A stretch of 9,818 nt of DNA from an uncultured bacterium (lineage in GTDB: Bacteria; Cyanobacteriota; Vampirovibrionia; Gastranaerophilales; Gastranaerophilaceae): positions 1 through 9,818 of the forward strand of contig CAMHDG010000040.1 of NCBI GenBank assembly GCA_946183815.1, in the 5' to 3' direction. The notes beneath the pieces were generated by a model. That model made no database searches. It worked only from the letters and a program-made list of their open reading frames with translations, and was not told the DNA's origin. Below are positions 1 to 4,875 of this stretch, in pieces (the stretch's first letter is position 1; the number at the start of each line of letters is the position of its first letter). The position numbers were made by a program, and so were the translations under genes.

Positions 1-52
1 GAGCAACCGCCTTCTAAGCGGTAGGTCATGCGTTCGAATCGCATCCAGGGTA
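1..52 (+). tRNA. tRNA-Arg (anticodon UCU), 3' part only
   Basis: This is the 3' two-thirds of a tRNA; the 5' acceptor strand and most of the D arm lie left of the window. The anticodon arm is 6-22: five-base stems ACCGC and GCGGT enclose the loop CTTCTAA, so the anticodon at 13-15 is TCT, which reads the Arg codon AGA. The variable segment is AGGTC (23-27). The T arm is 28-44, with stem ATGCG/CGCAT and loop TTCGAAT. The acceptor 3' strand CCAGGGT is 45-51 and the discriminator A is 52. CCA is not encoded; the next bases are AA. A hairpin terminator follows 8 bases later, so this is the last gene of its transcript. Identity is firm from the anticodon; only the missing 5' end limits the call. 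Confidence 0.93.
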
Positions 53-59
53 AATTTTA

Positions 60-90
60 AGAAAGGACTCGTAAGAGTTCTTTTTTATTT
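60..90 (+). terminator. Intrinsic terminator of tRNA-Arg
   Basis: The stem pairs 62-70 with 75-83 (nine pairs including one G-U) around a GTAA loop at 71-74. A T tract runs over 81-86. It lies 8 bases after the tRNA discriminator base, as expected for a tRNA transcript end. Confidence 0.85.
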
Positions 91-91
91 G

Positions 92-121
92 ACGAAAATT
101 TCCCCTGGGCGACCCGAACGC
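92..121 (-). repeat. Inverted, diverged copy of a tRNA 3' end (copy 1)
   Basis: Read on the minus strand, this stretch begins GCGTTCGGGTCGC and continues with CCAGGGGAAATTTTC. The real tRNA-Arg tail at 31-58 reads GCGTTCGAATCGC and then ATCCAGGGTAAATTTT. The two therefore face each other across the terminator at 60-90, making roughly 31-121 a long imperfect inverted repeat. A second member of this family is at 1467-1497. The resemblance was aligned by eye. It is unlikely to be a functional tRNA, because no cloverleaf can be completed on either strand. Confidence 0.55.
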
Positions 122-229
122 TCCATCCATGTGCTTATTCCTGCAACGTTCGTTTACGTTTATCATAGACGAAAACAATACTTAATTGTTTTCTCGACGC
201 ACATGGAGTCCTTGTTCGAATCGCAGGGG
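102..229. other. Foldable AT-rich segment closed by an imperfect inverted repeat
   Basis: The arms 102-134 and 199-229 are imperfect reverse complements: CCCCTG, CGA, CGAAC and CCATGTGC are shared in order. They enclose 135-198, which contains a perfect 8-bp hairpin (171-178 with 186-193). The right arm includes GTTCGAATCGCA (214-225), twelve bases identical to the T-arm region of the tRNA-Arg at the window start. The whole could be a structured RNA, a decayed tRNA gene array, or a repeat. No protein-coding signal is convincing here, although an open frame crosses it. Confidence 0.4.
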
Positions 230-250
230 CAAATAATTAATATTATTAAT

Positions 251-286
251 TACCCAAGTTCTGAACTCGTCAACTATGGGGTAAAT
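251..286 (+). repeat. 36-bp direct repeat, copy 1
   Basis: This copy is identical to 1395-1430 at 34 of 36 positions (differences at 253 and 276). It contains the palindrome AGTTCTGAACT and ends GGGGTAAAT, directly abutting a strong terminator hairpin. Its right half resembles the tRNA-Arg tail (GTTC, GAA, TCG, GGGTAAAT in the same order, with extra bases between them), so it may be a decayed tRNA 3' end. The other copy is also followed at once by a terminator. Confidence 0.75.
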
Positions 287-320
287 AAAAAGAGATAGGT
301 TAAAACCTATCTCTTTTTAT
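287..320 (+). terminator. Strong terminator hairpin with no coding gene before it
   Basis: A perfect 14-bp stem pairs 287-300 with 305-318 around a TAAA loop. It is A-rich on the left and T-rich on the right, so it could work in both directions. No rightward gene ends here. The only thing directly upstream is the 36-bp repeat, so the hairpin appears to belong to that repeat unit or to a small transcript. Confidence 0.75.
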
Positions 321-520
321 TTGGGTTTGAGCCAGATGAGAACCGCCAAGTGCGTAAGCACTTGCGCAGTTCGGCGGATTTTGGCAAGGCTGGAGTGAAC
401 GTCAGTGAACGGAATGCCGTCCCAATGAGTTGTTATGAGTGACTGTTTTGCTTCCGCAAAACAAAACGAATGTAAACGGTTGAACTGCCAATAATCCAAG
501 ACAATCGCGCCGGGCGCAAA
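319..520. other. GC-richer structured non-coding segment between two terminators
   Basis: This stretch is clearly richer in G+C than its surroundings and lies exactly between the terminators at 287-320 and 521-554. It contains several perfect short hairpins: 347-353 with 358-364 closed by a GTAA (GNRA-type) loop and nested inside CCGCC/GGCGG (343-347, 373-377); 445-451 with 456-462 around TTCC; and GCGCC/GGCGC (507-517). A 60-codon leftward frame covers 317-499, but no start or ribosome site supports it. The segment could encode a small RNA or be part of a dispersed repeat. I do not recognise it as any named RNA family. Confidence 0.4.
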
Positions 521-554
521 TTAAAAGGGACTAGTATAAACTAGTCCCTTTTAA
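521..554. terminator. Bidirectional terminator
   Basis: A perfect 15-bp stem pairs 521-535 with 540-554 around the loop ATAA. There are four T on the right side and four A on the left, so it can act on both strands. It lies 23 bases beyond the stop of the leftward 243-codon gene and is that gene's likely terminator. It would also stop any rightward transcript from 319-520. The bases just before it (504-520, AATCGC, CCGGG, AAATT) again resemble the tRNA-Arg tail. Confidence 0.85.
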
Positions 555-577
555 TATTTTTATTTTTGTGTGAAAAC

Positions 578-1309
578 TTATCCCAATTCTTTTCTTAGTT
601 TTATTACATTTTGGAAATGTTGATTATTTTGAATTTCATAAATCTTTGCAAGTGCCCATTCTGCCGTGCTTAATGCATTGGATTCAGAAATTCTTCCTGA
701 TTCACTACATGATTTCAAATTTTTATCTATTACATTATAAACCTTGAGCATAGTCTTATTATCAAGTCTGCGATGAGGAAACATAAAATAATTTGCAATT
801 CCCAAGGAGTTATAATCTAAAGTATGATAAAGTGTATCCAGTATATTTTCTGTATAGTGCAATTCATAATCAAGATTGATTATTACCTGTTTTTTTGAAC
901 CCATACGATAAACGTGTGTTCTAATTGTCTTATAAACATCTTCGGTAATTCCCAAAGTTTTTAAATCTTCCATTGTCGCCAATTTATTAACAATGTCTCC
1001 CATATATCCCTTAACTTCAGATGGTTTTATACCAAGAGCATGAGCCGTAAGTTTCCAATCAACATATTTGATACCTATGTTTTTTAGTGGATTTTGAAGT
1101 TTTAATGGTCTGACATCTATCATTTTTTCATATTCAGTACCTGAAATCTTTTCCTCTGCCAAACTTTTGATTTTATCATGATTTTCCTGCAGAAACTTTA
1201 TTTTTTCTATTTGTGTTATTTTATTAGAAGTCATAATTTCACGAACCTTATATAAATCAAGGTGTCCTACAGATTGAATTGAATTTATTCTGCCAACTGA
1301 TATATTCAT
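578..1309 (-). CDS. Uncharacterised lineage-type protein, 243 aa
   Basis: I do not recognise a characterised domain. The protein is soluble, with no signal peptide or membrane segment. It is rich in Lys, Glu, Ile and Leu, and looks mostly helical. The N-terminal segment (residues about 19-50, LYKVREIMTSNKIT followed by EKIKFLQEN and HDKIKSL) resembles openings I associate with large paralogous families in Gastranaerophilales; that is memory, not a search. Residues 85-130 (DWKLTAHALGIKPSEVKGYM onward) suggest a helix-turn-helix-like or adaptor fold, but this is a guess. The start at 1309 is preferred because the N-terminal segment is complete. There is no Shine-Dalgarno sequence, and the best promoter places transcription start close to the ATG. 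The gene sits alone between two 36-bp direct repeats and ends at a bidirectional terminator. A later start at residue 26 is possible. Confidence 0.8.
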   Translation of the reverse strand: MNISVGRINSIQSVGHLDLYKVREIMTSNKITQIEKIKFLQENHDKIKSLAEEKISGTEYEKMIDVRPLKLQNPLKNIGIKYVDWKLTAHALGIKPSEVKGYMGDIVNKLATMEDLKTLGITEDVYKTIRTHVYRMGSKKQVIINLDYELHYTENILDTLYHTLDYNSLGIANYFMFPHRRLDNKTMLKVYNVIDKNLKSCSESGRISESNALSTAEWALAKIYEIQNNQHFQNVIKLRKELG

Positions 1310-1315
1310 ATGAGT

Positions 1316-1344
1316 ATTCTATACATTTTGACTTAATAAATCAA
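1316..1344 (-). promoter_or_regulatory. Candidate sigma-70 promoter of the 243-aa gene
   Basis: On the minus strand TTGATT (1339-1344) and TAGAAT (1316-1321) are separated by exactly 17 bases. They match the consensus at four and five of six positions. The predicted start site would be around 1309, at or next to the ATG, implying a leaderless or nearly leaderless mRNA. That agrees with the absence of a ribosome binding site. Confidence 0.4.
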
Positions 1345-1394
1345 CATTTTATTTTTACTGCAAACTGTAAAAATGCTTAAGCCACATTTTTTAG

Positions 1395-1430
1395 TAACCA
1401 AGTTCTGAACTCGTCAACTCTGGGGTAAAT
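1395..1430 (+). repeat. 36-bp direct repeat, copy 2
   Basis: Second copy of the repeat at 251-286, offset 1,144 bp with two mismatches. It holds the same AGTTCTGAACT palindrome and GGGGTAAAT end, and is again followed directly by a terminator. It lies in the divergent gap between the leftward 243-aa gene and the rightward glycosyltransferase gene. Confidence 0.75.
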
Positions 1431-1433
1431 TTA

Positions 1434-1463
1434 AAAAAAGAGGTTCTACGACCTCTTTTTTAT
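1434..1463 (+). terminator. Terminator hairpin with no coding gene before it
   Basis: An 11-bp stem pairs 1434-1444 with 1451-1461 around a six-base loop and ends in six T. It is A-rich on the left, so it may be bidirectional. No rightward gene ends here. It sits between two divergent promoters and could insulate them, or end a small transcript that includes the 36-bp repeat. Confidence 0.75.
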
Positions 1464-1466
1464 ATT

Positions 1467-1497
1467 ACGAAAAATTCACCCTGTGCGACCCGAAAGC
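1467..1497 (-). repeat. Inverted, diverged copy of a tRNA 3' end (copy 2)
   Basis: This stretch aligns with 92-121: both read ACGAAAA, then TTC, CCCTG, GCGACCCGAA and GC in order, and both directly follow a T-tract terminator. On the minus strand it starts GCTTTCGGGTCGCACAGGG, close to the T arm and acceptor strand of the tRNA-Arg at the window start. No full tRNA can be built. The 3' end of this copy is about 16 bases upstream of the candidate extended -10 of the glycosyltransferase gene. Confidence 0.55.
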
Positions 1498-1512
1498 AAT
1501 ATTCTTTATCTG

Positions 1513-1521
1513 TGCTAAAAT
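1513..1521 (+). promoter_or_regulatory. Extended -10 promoter of the glycosyltransferase gene
   Basis: TGCTAAAAT gives the extended TGn element plus a five-of-six -10 hexamer, with no good -35, as usual for extended -10 promoters. Start of transcription would be near 1528, leaving a leader of about 30 bases. That leader contains the purine-rich ribosome site GGGAGAAG at 1543-1550. Confidence 0.45.
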
Positions 1522-1558
1522 ATAAAAAGTTAATTGTTTTTTGGGAGAAGATTGATAA

Positions 1559-3043
1559 ATGGAAGTTGTGAAAAAATTTAAAGATATAAGTTTTGAGAAA
1601 AAGGCATTTTGTTTATTTTTGCTGATTCATTTTATTGTATGGACTGCAACGGGTTTAATAAGAACCATTCTGCCGACTGATGCCCTTGAGGGAATTTACT
1701 GGGGCTCACTGCACGATTTTGGGACACCTAAACATCCCCCATTTGCAGGCTGGTTGACTTATTGGATTTATTCGGTGTTCAAATCAGATTTTTCTATTTA
1801 TTTTGTCAGTCAAGCGTTTATCATCGGAGGGTTTTATTATATCTATAAATTAGGTAAAATATTCCTTGATGAAAAAAGAGCGATGCTCTCTGTTATCTTA
1901 CTTGAGGGCTGCTGGGTTTACAGTTACATTACCGGCTATTACGGGTTTAACCCTGATGTAATACTTCTTTGCTTATTCCCGCTTTTGACTTTTGTCTTTT
2001 ATCAATGTATGACACGCAGCAAAAATATTGACTGGATAAACCTTGGTTTGATTACAGGGCTTTGTTTCCTAAATAAATACCAAACAGCCTTACTTATTAT
2101 TCCTATGTTCATCTGGGCACTTATGTTCAAGCGTGAAGTCTTTAAGAATAAAATGTTTTACGTATCAATCCTGATTTCATTTTTATTATTTCTTCCGCAC
2201 TTAATGTGGCTTATTAAATACGACTTTTTCCCTTTTATGTATTTTGAAAGTGAACTTGACGGGGTAACATTATTTGATCATATACACGCTCCATTGTGGC
2301 TTTTGTTGATACAAATGAGCACTATTATAGGTTCTTTTTTAATATTTGCAGGGCTTAAATTCAGGCAAAAATCAGAGTTTAAATTGTTCAAAAATCTTGA
2401 AAAAGAAAAGGTTTGGTTTTTGCTGTTATTTTATTTCTTCCCGCTAATATACACTGTAATCATGGTTGGAATGAGCGGGGCAGGACGTTTCCGCTGGGGG
2501 TTTGAGTTCCTTTACTTGAGTACAATTATGATGTTTTACTTCTTCCCAACTAAAGAAATATCAAAAGAAGATTTTAAATTCTCATTAAAATTCGCATATA
2601 TAATTATGGCACTAATCTTTTTGGGGTTAGGCGGACTTTTGTCTGTTGAAAAGAATTACAGAAGCAGATACCCTGTCCAAAAAGTGTATTCCGATTTGAA
2701 TGCAATATGGTCACAAGAGTATAAAACGCCTCTTAAATACTTTGGCGGATATATAGAATGGACTCTGCCTCTGACAATATATGGAAAAGAGCATCAACAA
2801 ATAATTCTGGACACCTTCGGTTACAAAAACCCTTGGATTGATGAGAATGACCTGAAAAAATCCGGAATTTTAATTATCGGAAGGAAGAAAAAGGATATAT
2901 ATAAAGATACGAGAAAATCTTGTCCATATCTAAAAGATGATTACGTCATAACTCCTCATCCGTATAGTTTTGAGTTAACAAACGCCTTCGGACAAAAACG
3001 ACAATATGACATATATTATCATATTGTTCCACCGAGAAATTAA
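1559..3043 (+). CDS. GT39/ArnT-type membrane glycosyltransferase, 494 aa
   Basis: This is an integral membrane glycosyltransferase of the GT-C fold. Family members use a polyprenyl-phosphate sugar donor and act on the outer face of the inner membrane, glycosylating lipids or proteins. About ten hydrophobic segments cover residues 15-365. The first outer loop carries the acidic DALE (41-44), where the family's catalytic acidic residue lies, followed by KHPPFAGW (58-65), the conserved HPP-type motif. KYQTA (173-177) follows a membrane segment, and GAGRFRWG (307-314) precedes the last ones. Residues 366-494 form a soluble C-terminal domain. Length is normal for the family. The start has GGGAG at 1543-1547, 11 bases upstream, a somewhat long spacing. 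The gene is monocistronic by context, and I see no clear terminator. Family is confident; substrate and donor cannot be told from sequence. Confidence 0.88.
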   Translation: MEVVKKFKDISFEKKAFCLFLLIHFIVWTATGLIRTILPTDALEGIYWGSLHDFGTPKHPPFAGWLTYWIYSVFKSDFSIYFVSQAFIIGGFYYIYKLGKIFLDEKRAMLSVILLEGCWVYSYITGYYGFNPDVILLCLFPLLTFVFYQCMTRSKNIDWINLGLITGLCFLNKYQTALLIIPMFIWALMFKREVFKNKMFYVSILISFLLFLPHLMWLIKYDFFPFMYFESELDGVTLFDHIHAPLWLLLIQMSTIIGSFLIFAGLKFRQKSEFKLFKNLEKEKVWFLLLFYFFPLIYTVIMVGMSGAGRFRWGFEFLYLSTIMMFYFFPTKEISKEDFKFSLKFAYIIMALIFLGLGGLLSVEKNYRSRYPVQKVYSDLNAIWSQEYKTPLKYFGGYIEWTLPLTIYGKEHQQIILDTFGYKNPWIDENDLKKSGILIIGRKKKDIYKDTRKSCPYLKDDYVITPHPYSFELTNAFGQKRQYDIYYHIVPPRN

Positions 3044-3080
3044 TATGGGAAAATATATATAATTCAACATAAGAAGTTAA

Positions 3081-3386
3081 AACAAGTTCCACTGTTGTCC
3101 CGAATAAATTTTGGTACTCTTACCCGAAACTCTAATATTTTGCAAGCAAAACATAAGTCCCAAAGGTAAAGGATAAAATGCACATAGAGCGTGCATAACG
3201 GGCTTTGCCCGCTCAACTTTCTCTCCAAGGAGAGAAAGCAGTTGTTTAAATTTGCTTGCAAATTTATTACAAATATAAGAGAGGGTATTTATTGTTATGA
3301 TACGCTCCACTATCCGTATTTTCAGCATATTACGAATTATTCAGAATATCGCATAAATTTATTCAGGACAACAATGAAAACGAGTT
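3081..3386. repeat. Palindrome-rich intergenic element with imperfect terminal inverted repeats (MITE-like)
   Basis: The 491-base gap between genes holds this element. Its ends are imperfect inverted repeats: 3081-3111 against 3355-3386, including TTGTCC followed by one variable base and GAATAAATTT. Inside are five palindromes in a row: TTTTGC/GCAAAA (3138-3151), ATGCAC/GTGCAT (3178-3196), CGGGC/GCCCG (3199-3211), a perfect 10-bp stem at 3217-3238, and AAATTTGC/GCAAATTT (3248-3265). The first and last share the core TTTGCAAGCAAA in opposite orientation. No transposase is present. I saw no clear target-site duplication. Overlapping open frames on both strands look like by-products of the palindromes. 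Apart from the promoter at 3496, the remaining gap to 3534 is AT-rich with nothing else visible. Confidence 0.5.
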
Positions 3387-3495
3387 CAGGGTGACACACT
3401 GACAGTGGAGGCTTATAACCTTCTTTATTTATTAATTGTAACAATAACACTTAATTTTGTAATAAAATAGCAAAAAAAGTTTAAATATTTTTTTA

Positions 3496-3504
3496 TGATA
3501 TTAT
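3496..3504 (+). promoter_or_regulatory. Extended -10 promoter of the 216-aa gene
   Basis: TGATATTAT is an extended -10 (TGn plus five-of-six hexamer). It sits 30 bases before the ATG at 3535, and no -35 is evident. The leader has only a weak TAGG (3523-3526) as ribosome site. Confidence 0.4.
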
Positions 3505-3534
3505 AAATTTACATAAAATATATAGGTATGGTGT

Positions 3535-4185
3535 ATGAAAGTAAATTCAGTCGGAAATCAACAAAATTTTGAGGGTAAAGTAGTTTTAAAAAATAAAATA
3601 AGTGTTCAACAAAACAGTTTGTTTAACAAACATAAATCAAATCTTGATAAGATGATAGAAGAAATGCCGTTTGATTTGTTTGTAGAGCAGAGTAAAAGCA
3701 AGAAAACGATTTCACTTTCAACAAATGTAGAGGGAACAGCCTCATACTTTGTTCGTAAAAACGAACAAAATTTTGAAGAAATGGCAGGGTATGCTATCGC
3801 AGAAGGTAAACAAAAATCCCCGATTTACAAAAAGATGGTAAAAGTTAACGAAATGTTTAATTACCAAAAAATGACTATGTTGAATATTGTTTCAGGCAAT
3901 TTTAAAGAGGCAAGAGAATCTGAAAAACAACTTGCAAAACTTGCTGTGCAAGATTTCGACACTTTTAAAGAAATTCCACATATTAAATTTACGGATGTTC
4001 CTTTTGATATGGAAAAACAAATAATAAAACAAGGGGTTAAATACCGATTATACAGAGCATTTTCACCTAAAACAAATGATGAAAAACAATTTTTAAAAAT
4101 GAAAAAAGATTACTATAACGAACTTAAGGCAAAAAATGAAAAACCAAAAGTTTCCGAAATTAAATTACCTAAATACTATTTTTAA
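3535..4185 (+). CDS. Uncharacterised lineage-type protein with NFEGK N-terminus, 216 aa
   Basis: No characterised domain is recognised. The protein is soluble and highly charged (Lys/Glu-rich), with no signal peptide or membrane segment, and is probably alpha-helical in its second half. Visible landmarks are NFEGKVVLKNK (12-22), MIEEMPFDLFVEQSKSKKTI (40-59), an ISLSTNVEG strand-like stretch (59-67), and a helical segment with NFKEARESEKQLAKLAVQDF (122-141). The F-x-G motif close to the N-terminus resembles a feature I associate with many Gastranaerophilales proteins; that is recollection. The start at 3535 gives a complete N-terminus, with a weak TAGG nine bases upstream. It has its own extended -10 and stands alone. 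The 139 bases after it, before the next open frame, show no gene and no clear terminator. Confidence 0.82.
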   Translation: MKVNSVGNQQNFEGKVVLKNKISVQQNSLFNKHKSNLDKMIEEMPFDLFVEQSKSKKTISLSTNVEGTASYFVRKNEQNFEEMAGYAIAEGKQKSPIYKKMVKVNEMFNYQKMTMLNIVSGNFKEARESEKQLAKLAVQDFDTFKEIPHIKFTDVPFDMEKQIIKQGVKYRLYRAFSPKTNDEKQFLKMKKDYYNELKAKNEKPKVSEIKLPKYYF

Positions 4186-4348
4186 GAGTTTTATAAGTTC
4201 GTTATGTCAAAAATATCTTCGTAACTTTTAACCCTGAAGAATATATTATGTCTTGCTTTGGGAACTATTCGGCATCTGCTCCCGTAATAATTTATTTGTT
4301 ATTGTTTCATAAAAAATATGTACCTTGTCGGGTAATTGTATATTATTT

Positions 4349-4756
4349 ATGTTAATTCATAATTATAATATGTTTAATTCAGGATGGTATAACAGTTTAA
4401 CAAAACCTTTTTTGTCACCGCCAAACTATGTGTTTTCACCTGTTTGGGCGGTTTTGTACGTGTTGATATTTATATCTTTAATCTTGTTTATTGCAAGTAA
4501 CAAAAAAGATAAAACCTACGGTTATATATTTTTTATTATCCAGTTAGGCTTAAACCTTGTGTGGACACCCGTATTTTTTCTTCTGCATAATATCCCGCTT
4601 GCACTCACTGTAATACTTTTGCTTGATGTATTTGTGTTACTCACTATTAAAGAATTTTATGCTACATCTAAAATATCGGGTATGTTGCTTATTCCATATC
4701 TTGTATGGATATTTTTTGCAACATATCTGAATATTGGATACTTTGTATTAAACTAA
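4349..4756 (+). CDS. tspO: TspO/MBR (tryptophan-rich sensory) family protein, lacking a full first helix
   Basis: TspO-family proteins are small five-helix membrane proteins that bind porphyrins and related ligands and are linked to stress and tetrapyrrole regulation. The core is clear: GWYNSLTKPFLSPPNYVF, PVWAVLYVL, LNLVWTPVFFLLHNIPLAL, and the C-terminal PYLVWIFFATYLNIGY followed by the end of the protein. Four hydrophobic helices are present. Family members usually have about 30 residues, forming helix 1, before the WY motif. From the ATG at 4349 only 12 residues precede W, and from 4370 only 5. The longest option, a TTG at 4325, gives 20 and is bounded by an in-frame stop at 4310. No start has a ribosome site, so the start is uncertain. 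One deleted G at 4330-4332 would join an ATG at 4318 in frame, but still without a full helix. Confidence 0.82.
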   Translation: MLIHNYNMFNSGWYNSLTKPFLSPPNYVFSPVWAVLYVLIFISLILFIASNKKDKTYGYIFFIIQLGLNLVWTPVFFLLHNIPLALTVILLLDVFVLLTIKEFYATSKISGMLLIPYLVWIFFATYLNIGYFVLN

Positions 4757-4875
4757 TTAAAAATTATGGTAATTATATACCTGTTTTTATTATTTTTTTC
4801 GTTTTTTGTTGACATATTGCCTAAAATATGAGAAATTTGTAAAAGTAAAATTCAATTAATAACTAAAAGGCAAAT

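Noticed and set aside
89..298. Rightward open frame of 69 codons downstream of the tRNA
   Set aside because: It runs through the inverted repeat, tRNA-like tails and the left arm of a terminator. It has no ribosome site and its composition is not protein-like.
317..499. Leftward 60-codon frame in the GC-rich segment
   Set aside because: It coincides with the hairpin-rich segment, ends in a terminator arm and lacks translation signals. It is more likely a by-product of structured DNA, though homologues could overturn this.
1..600. CRISPR array or integron-like attC array
   Set aside because: Repeats differ in length, spacing and orientation and lack regular spacers or the attC core sites. 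No cas or integrase gene is present.
3064..3394. Three overlapping short open frames on both strands
   Set aside because: All are produced by the palindromic intergenic element; none has a ribosome site or recognisable domain.
4318..4335. Frameshift in the TspO 5' end
   Set aside because: Removing one G would fuse an ATG at 4318 to the frame, but the result still lacks a complete first helix, so a frameshift alone does not explain the short N-terminus.
4809..4814. Perfect -35 hexamer TTGACA upstream of the symporter gene
   Set aside because: No acceptable -10 lies at 15-19 bases; the A/T-rich TAAAAT at 4822 is only 7 bases away. It may still be part of the symporter promoter but cannot be supported.
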